A stretch of DNA of 6,265 nucleotides from JBBQAA01 sp038276395 (GTDB lineage Bacteria > Actinomycetota > Thermoleophilia > Solirubrobacterales > Solirubrobacteraceae). This document shows positions 1 through 6,088 of this stretch, one piece after another (positions within the stretch are counted from its first letter, which is position 1; each line of letters opens with the position of its first letter). Below the pieces are notes generated by a model that was given only the letters and a program-made list of their open reading frames with translations, had not been told where the DNA came from and did not search any database. The translations under genes were made by a program, and so were the position numbers. The stretch covers positions 1 through 6,265 of the forward strand of contig JBBQAA010000007.1 in assembly GCA_038276395.1 (NCBI GenBank), written 5' to 3'.

Positions 1-59
1 CGGTGCCTCTCGCCGCCGCGTCGGTCGTCCCCGTGCCGCCCGGGCCCGCGGCGCCGTGA
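1..59 (+). CDS. C-terminal tail of an unidentified upstream gene (partial)
   Basis: Reading from base 3, an open frame gives 18 residues (VPLAAASVVPVPPGPAAP) and ends in TGA at 57-59. It has no internal stop and strongly G/C third positions. The stop overlaps the GTG start of the next gene in a GTGA arrangement, the same arrangement used 1.6 kb downstream between the two glycosyltransferase genes; this is the main reason to believe it is real. Only an Ala/Pro-rich tail is visible, so the product cannot be named. From context it is probably the preceding member of the glycan-synthesis operon. The alternative is that this is chance open frame in GC-rich DNA. Confidence 0.45.
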   Translation, partial: VPLAAASVVPVPPGPAAP

Positions 60-1672
60 GCCGGGCACTCGCCGCCCGCGAGCCCGCCCGCGACCCGGCC
101 CATGCCGCCCGGCAGCCCGCGGCGCGTCGCCTCGCCCTGAGCGGCGGGCTCGTCCTCCTCGTCCTCGGTGGTGCGGCGATCTCCGGGTTCTCGCTGCCAC
201 GTCGCCTCGACCCCCTGGACGAGGGCGTGATGATGCAGGCCGCCCAGCGCCTGGCCGGCGGCCAGGCGCCCTACCGGGACTTCCGCCTCGCCTACGGCCC
301 CGGCCAGCCGTACCTGCTGGCCGGGCTCTTCCAGGCCTTCGGGCCCTCGGTCCTGGGGTGGCGGATCGTGCGCGTGCTCGTCGACGCGGTTGTCGCCCTC
401 GCCGCCTTCGTGCTCGTGCGCCGCGCGGCGCCGGCGTGGGTCGCCGGGCTCGGATGGCTCGCGGCCGCCGCCGCGATCGCCCAGCCGACGAGCGCCAGCC
501 CCTCGGCCCCGGCCCTGGCGCTCGCGCTCGGAGCGCTGCTCGTGGTCACGGGCGGTCGGGCGCCCTCGGCGCGACGGGGCGCGGCCGCCGGGCTCCTGGT
601 CGCCCTGGCCGCGTGGTGGCGCCCGGACTTCGGCGCCTTCGCGCTGCTCGCCGCCGGTGCCGCGCTCGCGACCCGGGCCGGGCCGGCGCGGGGACGGGCC
701 CTCGGGGGGCTCGGAGCGAGCGCCGTCGGCGTCGTGGTGGCGCTGTACATCCCCTTCGCGATGTCCGCCGGGCTTCCGCGCCTGGGGCAGGAGCTCGTGG
801 GCAACTCGGCCCGCGACGGGGCGTGGTGGTCGCTGCCCTTCCCGTGGTCCTACGGCGGGTCGCTCCGCGGCTGGCCGCCGGGGGCGCTGGCCCACGACCT
901 CAAGGACCTCGCGAGCTTCTACGTCCCGCTCGCCTCGCTCGCCGGGCTCGGGGTCGGTGCCGTGGCGCTCGCGCGCCGCCGGTCGGCCTTCGCGGGCTTC
1001 GTCCCGAGCGCGCTCGGGCTCCTCGTGCTCGGTGCCGCGCTCGCCCTCTACGAGCGCTCACGCGCCGACGAGTTCCACGCCCAGCCGGTCGTGGTCGTGG
1101 CCGTGGCGCTGCTCCCCGCGCTGGCCTGGCGGCTGTGGCGCGCGTCCTCGCGGGTCTTCGGGGGCGTGCTCGCCGCGGCGTTCCTGCTCCTGCTCGGCGC
1201 CGGAGCGGCCGACCGCCTCGCCGCCCTCGTCCACCCGCCGCGCCTGGAGGCCGTCGATCTGGCGGTGGCCCGGGGGATCGAGGTCCCGCCCGCCGAGGCG
1301 CGCGCGCTGCCCCGCCTAGTCGAGGTGGTCGACGCCCGCGTGCCGCCCGGTGAGCCGATCTACGTGGCCCCGCGCCGCTCGGATCTCGTGGCCTTCGCCG
1401 ACCCGCTCCTCTACTTCCTGACCCGGCGACCCAACCCGCTGCGGGAGGACTTCTCCCTCCAGGCCCGTCCCGCCGACCAGGCCCGCCTGGTGGCCACCCT
1501 CGCTCGCCTGCGCCCGCGGGTCGTCGTGCGCTGGACCGACCTCCTCTCGGAGCGTCGCGAGCCCAACCGACGCGGGCGCTCCACGGGCGACCACGCCCTC
1601 GACGACCTCCTGGGCGCGGAGTACCGACTCCTGCAGCGCTTCGGCGCCTACGACGTGCTCGTGCCGCGGTGA
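56..1672 (+). CDS. GT-C type polytopic membrane glycosyltransferase (ArnT/PMT/GT39-like)
   Basis: This 538-residue integral membrane protein probably transfers a sugar from a polyprenyl-phosphate donor to a glycan or other acceptor on the outer face of the membrane. About ten hydrophobic segments are visible, near residues 26-46, 104-122, 127-145, 150-167, 176-200, 220-238, 285-305, 313-332, 342-358 and 367-383. A soluble C-terminal domain follows (about 395-538). The first extracytoplasmic loop holds the acidic pair typical of GT-C enzymes (LDPLDEG, D55-E56), followed by the family-typical GGQAPYRDF and YGPGQPY stretches (68-86). In this family such a loop binds metal and the phosphate of the donor. 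The start is GTG at 56, chosen because it overlaps the upstream stop (GTGA). The gene ends in a second GTGA overlap with the GT4 gene, implying translational coupling. Donor sugar and acceptor cannot be read from sequence. The family call is firm; the exact subfamily is not. Confidence 0.85.
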   Translation: MSRALAAREPARDPAHAARQPAARRLALSGGLVLLVLGGAAISGFSLPRRLDPLDEGVMMQAAQRLAGGQAPYRDFRLAYGPGQPYLLAGLFQAFGPSVLGWRIVRVLVDAVVALAAFVLVRRAAPAWVAGLGWLAAAAAIAQPTSASPSAPALALALGALLVVTGGRAPSARRGAAAGLLVALAAWWRPDFGAFALLAAGAALATRAGPARGRALGGLGASAVGVVVALYIPFAMSAGLPRLGQELVGNSARDGAWWSLPFPWSYGGSLRGWPPGALAHDLKDLASFYVPLASLAGLGVGAVALARRRSAFAGFVPSALGLLVLGAALALYERSRADEFHAQPVVVVAVALLPALAWRLWRASSRVFGGVLAAAFLLLLGAGAADRLAALVHPPRLEAVDLAVARGIEVPPAEARALPRLVEVVDARVPPGEPIYVAPRRSDLVAFADPLLYFLTRRPNPLREDFSLQARPADQARLVATLARLRPRVVVRWTDLLSERREPNRRGRSTGDHALDDLLGAEYRLLQRFGAYDVLVPR

Positions 1673-2802
1673 GCGCGCCGCGCGGGCCGGTCCTCGTCAA
1701 CGCGCGCGCGGCGTCGCGGCCCGAGCTCGGGGGCGTCGAGCGCCTCACGCGCGAGCTCGCGGCCCGGCTCCCGGCCCGCCGCCCCGGCGCCTACCGCGTC
1801 GTCCGCCCGCCGGCGATCCTCAGCCACCGCGCCGGGCACGCGTGGGAGCAGGCGCTCCTGCCCGCCTGGGCGGCCACCCGGCGGGCGCCGCTCATCTTCT
1901 CGCCCGCCCACCTCGCCCCGCTCGCCTGGCCGCGCAACGTCGTGCTCATCTCCGACGCCGCGGCGCTGCGCTGTCCCGGGTGGTACTCGCGCTCGTACGC
2001 CCGGTGGCAGCGGCTGGCGATGCCCGCGCTCGCCCGCCGGGCGCTCGCCGTGATCACCGTCTCGAGCTTCTCGCGGGGGGAGCTCGTCTCCCTGCTCGGC
2101 GCCGATCCGGCGCGGATCACGGTCATCCCGCTGGGGGTGGGGGAGCGCTTCTCGCCCTCCGCCGACCCCGAGCCGGCTCGCCGGGCGCTCGACCTTCCCG
2201 GGCCCTACGTGCTCACCGTGGGCAGCAGGATCGCGCGCAAGAACCTCGGAGCGCTCGGGCGAGCCGCGCGGGAGCTCGACCGGGACGGCCTCGAGCTCGT
2301 GGCCGCCGGTGGCTACCGCCCCCAGTTCCGCCCGGGCGGAGCGGGCGGGGAGGTCCGCTTCCTGGGACCTGTGCCCGACGAGCTCCTGCCCGGGCTCTAC
2401 GCCGGCGCGCGCGCGTTCGTGCTGCCCTCCCTGTACGAGGGCTTCGGCCTGCCCTGCCTCGAGGCCATGGCCGCCGGCGTGCCCGTCGTCGCCGCCGCGG
2501 CGGGCGCGCTGCCCGAGACCTGCGGGGACGCCGCGCTCCTCGTCGATCCCCACGACGAGGAGGGGTTCGCCGCCGCGCTCGGCCGCGCCGTGGCCGACGA
2601 GGAGCTGCGCGGGAGCCTGACCGCCGCCGGTCGCCGGCGCGCCGGCACCTTGACGTGGGAGAGGACGGCGGGCGCGGTCGACGCCCTGCTCACCGGCCTC
2701 GCGGTTCCTGCCCCCGCGCGGGGCTCCGTGGAGCGGTTCCAACGCGAGCGCATCTTCGAGCAGGCCGACGGGGCGCTATCGGAGGCCAAGCGGGACGGTT
2801 GA
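1669..2802 (+). CDS. GT4-family (GT-B fold) glycosyltransferase
   Basis: This 377-residue cytoplasmic or membrane-associated retaining glycosyltransferase probably uses a nucleotide sugar such as a GDP- or UDP-sugar. The N-terminal Rossmann domain carries the glycine turn GGVERLTREL (21-30), an acceptor-side region with SDAAAL (95-100) and the linker strand VITVSSFSRGEL (128-139). The C-terminal donor-binding domain starts near 180 (YVLTVGSRIARKNL) and supplies the basic pair R190-K191. It then shows VRFLGPVPDELLPGLYAGA (229-247) and the diagnostic E-x7-E motif in PSLYEGFGLPCLEA (E257 and E265), followed by GVPVV and LPETCGDAALLVDP. Length is normal for the family. The last 30 residues are a charged extension with no recognised role. 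The GTG start overlaps the preceding TGA by 4 bases, so it should be co-translated with the membrane glycosyltransferase. The family is certain; sugar specificity is unknown. It resembles mannosyl- or rhamnosyltransferases of capsule and O-antigen loci only in general form. Confidence 0.95.
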   Translation: MSAPRGPVLVNARAASRPELGGVERLTRELAARLPARRPGAYRVVRPPAILSHRAGHAWEQALLPAWAATRRAPLIFSPAHLAPLAWPRNVVLISDAAALRCPGWYSRSYARWQRLAMPALARRALAVITVSSFSRGELVSLLGADPARITVIPLGVGERFSPSADPEPARRALDLPGPYVLTVGSRIARKNLGALGRAARELDRDGLELVAAGGYRPQFRPGGAGGEVRFLGPVPDELLPGLYAGARAFVLPSLYEGFGLPCLEAMAAGVPVVAAAAGALPETCGDAALLVDPHDEEGFAAALGRAVADEELRGSLTAAGRRRAGTLTWERTAGAVDALLTGLAVPAPARGSVERFQRERIFEQADGALSEAKRDG

Positions 2803-3130
2803 ACCCATCGCCGACCCTGACGTGGCCAGCGCGAGCCGGCCCCCAAACGAGACCGCGCTCGACGCCAGCCGGGTCGAGCTGCTCGTCGCGAGGGGGCCCC
2901 CGCCCACCCAAGCACCTGGCTGATCACCACCTCACGCAACCGAGCCATCGAGAGCGGCGCTTGCCGACAGGCGACTCGGGCTCCTCCAGGTCGTCCGGGG
3001 GAGCGAGCGGAGGTTGCATCGTGGTTACTTGCTTTGCGTCCCCCGCGTTTATCGGTTCGCGCCGAAACCAGGATCCCGAACTCCGGATAGTGCGATCCCG
3101 CCTACGCGCTGCGATGCTGCGGCGGTGGCC
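2803..3130. other. Convergent intergenic region, no convincing gene
   Basis: This 328-base gap lies between two converging genes, the GT4 gene and the transglutaminase-like gene, so it should hold transcription ends rather than promoters. No frame shows a recognisable product. The best hairpin I found is GGTTCG-CGC-CGAAACC at 3054-3069, which has one bulged A. A four-base-pair CGGC/GCCG hairpin lies near 2960. Neither has a T-tract, so a terminator is not demonstrated. Around 3014-3100 the sequence is visibly less GC-rich than the operon to the left. Confidence 0.5.
3001..3014 (+). repeat. 14-base direct repeat, copy 1 (GAGCGAGCGGAGGT)
   Basis: The same 14 bases recur at 4732-4745, so the two copies bracket the transglutaminase-like gene. 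Allowing one mismatch, the match extends to 17 bases (…GGTTGC versus …GGTCGC). The motif is purine-rich and simple, so a chance match in GC-rich DNA is quite possible. Confidence 0.4.
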
Positions 3131-4582
3131 TCACGGCGCGGACGCGGGCGGGGTGGCGGCCGAGATGTAGATGTTCTTCTCGATGTATCTGGGCGGGACG
3201 TGGTCGCCGACGACGGCCTTGGCCATCTCCATCTTGATCGTCTGCTCGTCGACGACGCCGAACGGGTGGGCCGCGTACTGGTTCGGGCCGAGCTTCGTCG
3301 CGTTCTCGTTGCGCCAAGCCTCGCAGAAGGATAGTCCGGGGCTCCTGCTGCACTGCCTGTAGGCGTCGGCGTTCGTCCAGATGATGTGCGAGCCGATCGG
3401 GAGATCCTCGAGCACCTGCTCCCAAGTCTTGCCGACTGGCTTCTTGGTCGCCATCTGGAGCTGACCGCCGACCATGATCGGCTGGTCGACCCACGTGTAC
3501 GGCATCTCGCCGGGCTTGGAGGAGAGGATGATGTCCTTGCTAAAGCCGAGTTGCCGGCCCGACGCTCCGAAGAAGCCGAGCTCGAGCGGCGAGAAGCGGG
3601 AGTTGAACTCGTGGCGCGAGAGCGTGCGCCAGAAGGCGTAGGTGCGCAGGAGACGCACGTGCTCGAAGCAGTCCGCGGACCACCTTGTGGTCCCGCCGCC
3701 CGCCTTCGGGACGTCCTTGCCAAGGTTCAGGAGCAGGCCGCTGAAGGCCAGCCACGGCTCGACCCTGGCGCGCACGACGCGCTCGCGCGAGGTGTCTTCC
3801 TCCCAGTCGCGCGCGTCGTAGCCGTCCTGGTCGTCGATGCCACGGGCGAGGCCGCCCGCCATGCCGAACGCCGGCTTGACGATTTCCGCACCCTCCCTCA
3901 GCGCCTCCTCAAAGGTGAGCGTAGTCCCCGCGCTGCGTGGCACGAAGGCCTGCCGCTGGGCGCTCAGCGCCGTGCGGTTGTTCGGCAGGTAGCGGTCGGG
4001 GTGCTCGGCGAGCCAGCGGCGGGCGCGGTCCACGTCGACCTTGCCGTCGCCGGGGCTGGTCTCGCCGAGGGCCATCAGGCCGCTCATGCCCTTCTCCTTG
4101 ACGAACGCGCGCGCCTCCGGGCTGGCGTCGACGGAGCGCACTACCTCCTGTAGGACATCGCCGAAGAGGCTCGTCAGTATGGCGTCGCGATGCATATGGA
4201 ACAGTAGGCCGCTGCGGACGGGCAGCAACGCGTCGAGGAGGTCTTGCCACCGCGGCCGGATCAGCGTCGCGCGGATCGGCCCGGGCTTGACCCTGATCGT
4301 CGCGTCGCTTTCGGCGAACCCGCCGGCGTTCAGCGGGTCGTCGCTGAAGTCAAAGCCGTAGCCGGCCTGGCGTTGAAGGATCTGCGCCACGGCGCGGTTG
4401 CTCAGCGGCGTGCGGGCCGCGACACAACGTGCCAACGCCGCCGAGCGAGCGCGCCCGAGGCGACTCCGCGACAGAGCGGCAATCTCGGCACCTTCCAGGG
4501 CGCGAGTGGCCCGGCCGGGCGACGCGGCATCGGGCGCACGCTCTGTCTCAGGACCGGCCCGTGGTGCCCACGCCCGTTCCAT
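3131..4582 (-). CDS. Tgl-type protein-glutamine gamma-glutamyltransferase with eCIS-cargo-like N-terminus
   Basis: This 483-residue protein probably cross-links proteins by forming glutamine-lysine isopeptide bonds. The C-terminal half (about 220-476) follows the order of Bacillus Tgl as I recall it. It has an acid-Cys pair (D304-C305; E115-C116 in Tgl) opening a helix that leads to HEFNSRF, then LPIGSHIIWTN, the block WRNENATKLG (E426; Glu187 in Tgl) and YAAHPFG (H439). It ends in a strand, IEKNIYISAAT, like the Tgl C-terminus. Residues 1-220 have no Tgl counterpart. No signal peptide or membrane segment is visible. Residues 60-72 (LSNRAVAQILQRQ) resemble the segment found in eCIS-linked DUF4157 and cargo proteins, so delivery by a contractile injection system is inferred; no such system is in the window. 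The ATG at 4582 is supported by a -10 element 6 bases upstream. The gene is monocistronic and less GC-rich than the glycosyltransferases. The Tgl-like fold is likely; the effector role is a hypothesis. Confidence 0.82.
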   Translation of the reverse strand: MERAWAPRAGPETERAPDAASPGRATRALEGAEIAALSRSRLGRARSAALARCVAARTPLSNRAVAQILQRQAGYGFDFSDDPLNAGGFAESDATIRVKPGPIRATLIRPRWQDLLDALLPVRSGLLFHMHRDAILTSLFGDVLQEVVRSVDASPEARAFVKEKGMSGLMALGETSPGDGKVDVDRARRWLAEHPDRYLPNNRTALSAQRQAFVPRSAGTTLTFEEALREGAEIVKPAFGMAGGLARGIDDQDGYDARDWEEDTSRERVVRARVEPWLAFSGLLLNLGKDVPKAGGGTTRWSADCFEHVRLLRTYAFWRTLSRHEFNSRFSPLELGFFGASGRQLGFSKDIILSSKPGEMPYTWVDQPIMVGGQLQMATKKPVGKTWEQVLEDLPIGSHIIWTNADAYRQCSRSPGLSFCEAWRNENATKLGPNQYAAHPFGVVDEQTIKMEMAKAVVGDHVPPRYIEKNIYISAATPPASAP

Positions 4583-4588
4583 GCGCCG

Positions 4589-4594
4589 ACTCTA
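4589..4594 (-). promoter_or_regulatory. Candidate leaderless -10 element (TAGAGT) of the transglutaminase-like gene
   Basis: On the minus strand TAGAGT lies 6 bases before the ATG at 4582. It fits the actinobacterial TANNNT -10 consensus, at the spacing that starts transcription on or next to the start codon. No good Shine-Dalgarno sequence sits at normal distance; a GGTGGGG run lies too far upstream. No clear -35 box is visible, which is common for such promoters. It supports both the chosen start and a leaderless mRNA. Confidence 0.45.
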
Positions 4595-4691
4595 CCCCAC
4601 CGCAGCACGGACAGCAGGCGGATCGCGCCCACCCGGCGGCTGTCTCCCGGGAAGATGCCAGCGCACTTGCTCGACCCGCGTTGTGAGGCCA

Positions 4692-4709
4692 CCGACGTCG
4701 AGACGTCGG
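4692..4709. promoter_or_regulatory. Perfect 18-base inverted repeat, candidate operator (CCGACGTC-GA-GACGTCGG)
   Basis: Two perfect 8-base arms flank a 2-base centre, ending about 110 bases upstream of the ATG of the transglutaminase-like gene. The symmetry and length fit a site for a dimeric regulator. It could also act as a hairpin ending transcription through the LysR remnant, but no T-tract follows. No candidate cognate regulator is in the window: the LysR remnant lacks its DNA-binding domain, and the site is not a typical T-N11-A LysR box. Confidence 0.4.
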
Positions 4710-4731
4710 AGCCTGAGCGCACACGGTGGTT

Positions 4732-4745
4732 GAGCGAGCGGAGGT
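4732..4745 (+). repeat. 14-base direct repeat, copy 2 (GAGCGAGCGGAGGT)
   Basis: This is identical to 3001-3014 on the other side of the transglutaminase-like gene. It lies between the two palindromes of the upstream region. No integrase or transposase accompanies the pair. Confidence 0.4.
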
Positions 4746-4761
4746 CGCGCACGCCGGGGCA

Positions 4762-4779
4762 TCGCGCGCGGGCGCGCGA
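4762..4779. repeat. GC-alternating palindrome (TCGCGCGC-GG-GCGCGCGA)
   Basis: Perfect 8-base arms surround a 2-base centre. Alternating CG tracts make such palindromes fairly likely by chance in this composition, so an operator, hairpin or Z-DNA-prone role is only a possibility. Confidence 0.3.
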
Positions 4780-5008
4780 AGACGGGCGGTGGTCGCGCCA
4801 GGGCCAAGGAGATCCGCATCGCCGCGGTCGGACCGGGCGCGCAAGGCGACGCCTCGCCCACGCCCACCCGGAGGCCGAAGCCGTGCGTGAGGCACTCGCT
4901 CCCGACGCACAGGAGTGCTGACACCGAGGTGGGAAGTCCGGTCTCCGTGGAACCGGGCCTGGCTCACACAGCGACAGCCTTCGGTGGTCACAGGCAATCT
5001 CCCCTCGC

Positions 5009-5632
5009 TCAAGCCCGCTGAAGTGCTTCTCGGCTCTTCGCGGCCTGCCTCGTCGCTTCCAGGAACGCGCTCGTCGCCGGACTCAGGTAGCGCGTTGGCA
5101 GCCGCACTGCGCTGATGCGCCGGTGGATCCCCTCGCCCTCCAGTCGCTTTACCACCACGTCGGCCGGTGGGGGGTCGAGCATCATCCGGGGGATCAGGGA
5201 GACGCCCTCGTTGGCGGCCACCATCGCCTTTGTCATCTGGCAGTCGTTGACGCGGAAGACGATCCTCGGCTCGAACCCCTCGGCGGCGCACCAGCGGTTC
5301 AGCGTGCGGGCAGACGGGCCGTTCGGCAGGAAGGAGGGAAACAGCCAGTCCTCGTCGGCGAGGTCGCGCCCTCGTACACGCTGTCGGGCGGCCAGCGGGT
5401 GGTTGGGGGTGAGCACCAGCACCCACGGGTCGTCGAAGAGGTGGTGCACCTCGAGGCCGATCCCCATGTCGTCGCCGGCCTCGGGCAGGTCCCAGATCAC
5501 GGCCAGGTCGAGCTCGCCGGTGCGCAGGCGCTTGATCATCGCGCTGGGCATGCCCTCCGCGATCGTGACATCGACGTTCGGGTGCTCCCGGCGAAACGCG
5601 CACAGCGCGTCGACCACGAACGTGGCCCCCAT
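5009..5632 (-). pseudogene. LysR-type regulator remnant: effector-binding domain only, HTH lost
   Basis: The open frame from the first in-frame ATG past the junction (5632) to TGA at 5009-5011 encodes about 207 residues that match the LysR substrate-binding domain. Visible landmarks include DALCAFRREHPNVDVTI, RLRTGELDLAVIWD, the DPWVLVLTPNHPLA block, RGRDLADEDWL, and NDCQMTKAMVAANEGVSLIP near the end. Full-length family members have about 300 residues with a winged helix-turn-helix in the first 60. Here that part and the linker, roughly 90-100 residues, are missing, and the usual G-x-L-x-x-G start of the domain is compressed or absent. Going upstream, the sequence becomes the coding strand of a cupin gene, so no HTH can be recovered in any frame. 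The remnant cannot bind DNA on its own. The remaining frame is undamaged, suggesting a recent break or an assembly error. Confidence 0.8.
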
Positions 5633-5974
5633 CGCGAGACCGACGAGACCTTCCACCTGATCGAGGGGGAGATGACGGTCTGGGTCGGCGACGAGCGCAT
5701 CGACATGGTCGCCGGCGACTTCGCGTTCGGACCGATGGGCGTGCCGCACGCCTTCCACGTGACCTCGGCGCGCGCCAAGCTCCTGATCACCTACTCGCCC
5801 GCGGGCCCGCAGGGACCCGAGGGCTACGGCGTGGACGGTTTCTTCACGGAGGTCTGCGAGAAGGTGGTCAAGGGCGAGCAGCCACCGGAGCCCCGCCAGC
5901 CCGACCCCGCAGCCTTCGCACCCCGCGAGGACGTCTACGGCGTAGACGCCGTCGGTCCGCCGCCGGCGCTCTGA
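5624..5974 (+). pseudogene. Cupin-domain protein remnant, N-terminus lost
   Basis: About 116 codons from 5624 to TGA at 5972-5974 encode a cupin_2-type beta-barrel protein, probably a small metal-binding enzyme or a quercetinase/pirin-like protein. Cupin motif 1 is cut: the second His, the Glu and the Gly are present in PHRETDETFHLIEG, but the first His of H-x-H would fall on a Gly at the junction. Motif 2 is complete (GDFAFGPMGVPHAFHV). A C-terminal tail, VDGFFTEVCEKVVKG followed by a Pro-rich stretch, is typical of actinobacterial members. No proper start lies upstream. The frame stays open back to 5123, but there it is antisense to the LysR remnant. An internal ATG at 5672 preceded by GAGGGGGAG could start a shorter protein, which would lack motif 1. 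Loss of one metal ligand and of the first strands suggests a non-functional product. Confidence 0.75.
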
Positions 5975-6035
5975 GGAGCCCAGCTCCCAACGGCTTTCGG
6001 CCCGCCGATCTGATGGTCGCGGTCGCCGCGGCGGC

Positions 6036-6052
6036 GAGCGGCTTGGCCGCTC
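6036..6052. terminator. Candidate bidirectional hairpin (GAGCGGC-TTG-GCCGCTC)
   Basis: A perfect 7-base-pair stem with a 3-base loop lies between two converging reading frames, the cupin remnant ending at 5974 and the edge gene ending at 6089. No T-tract follows on either strand, so intrinsic termination is uncertain. Confidence 0.3.
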
Positions 6053-6063
6053 TCGCAAGGGGA

Positions 6064-6076
6064 CCGAGCGTCTCGG
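6064..6076 (-). terminator. Small hairpin after the right-edge gene (CCGAG-CGT-CTCGG)
   Basis: A perfect 5-base-pair stem with a 3-base loop lies 12 bases past the TAG of the minus-strand edge gene, a plausible place for transcript ending. It is short and lacks a T-tract; together with the neighbouring hairpin it could form a tandem terminator. Confidence 0.25.
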
Positions 6077-6088
6077 AACCCGGCTCGA

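Larger units (their letters stand above)
4583..5008. other. Intergenic region upstream of the transglutaminase-like gene
   Basis: This 426-base stretch lies between the start of the transglutaminase-like gene and the 3' end of the LysR remnant, both on the minus strand. It holds the candidate -10 element, two 18-base palindromes and one copy of a 14-base repeat. Open frames cross it on both strands, but none has a recognisable protein or consistent codon use. A plus-strand stretch near 4796-4850 reads ARAKEIRIAAVGPGAQGDA, with coding-like third positions but no start or family match. It could be a gene scrap or chance. Confidence 0.45.

Noticed and set aside
358..1353. Long plus-strand open frames inside the membrane glycosyltransferase gene
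   Set aside because: Translations are Arg/Ala/Pro/Gly-rich with no motif; they are shadow frames typical of very high GC DNA.
900..1748. 282-codon minus-strand frame
   Set aside because: Antisense to the membrane and GT4 glycosyltransferases; low-complexity Arg/Gly/Pro translation.
1648..2742. 364-codon minus-strand frame
   Set aside because: Exact mirror of the GT4 gene, whose E-x7-E motif and domain order are unmistakable on the plus strand.
1842..3170. 442-codon plus-strand frame running past the GT4 stop
   Set aside because: Mostly an out-of-frame reading of GT4; its tail across 2803-3130 has no recognisable protein.
3049..3723. 224-codon minus-strand frame inside the transglutaminase-like gene
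   Set aside because: Ser/Arg/Thr-rich shadow frame with no motif, overlapping the catalytic half of the real gene.
3386..4153. 255-codon plus-strand frame antisense to the transglutaminase-like gene
   Set aside because: A mirror-frame translation with no motif; the minus-strand gene has clear family landmarks.
4548..5603. 351-codon minus-strand frame across the intergenic region and the LysR remnant
   Set aside because: It is in a different frame from the LysR domain and reads as low-complexity Arg/Pro/Gly sequence.
5123..5623. Starting the cupin gene at 5123
   Set aside because: Upstream of about 5624 the frame is antisense to the LysR effector domain and shows no cupin features.
5633..6058. 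Treating the first 142 codons of the 349-codon minus-strand frame as the true LysR N-terminus
   Set aside because: This part shows no helix-turn-helix and is the antisense of the cupin coding sequence, which carries a complete cupin motif 2.
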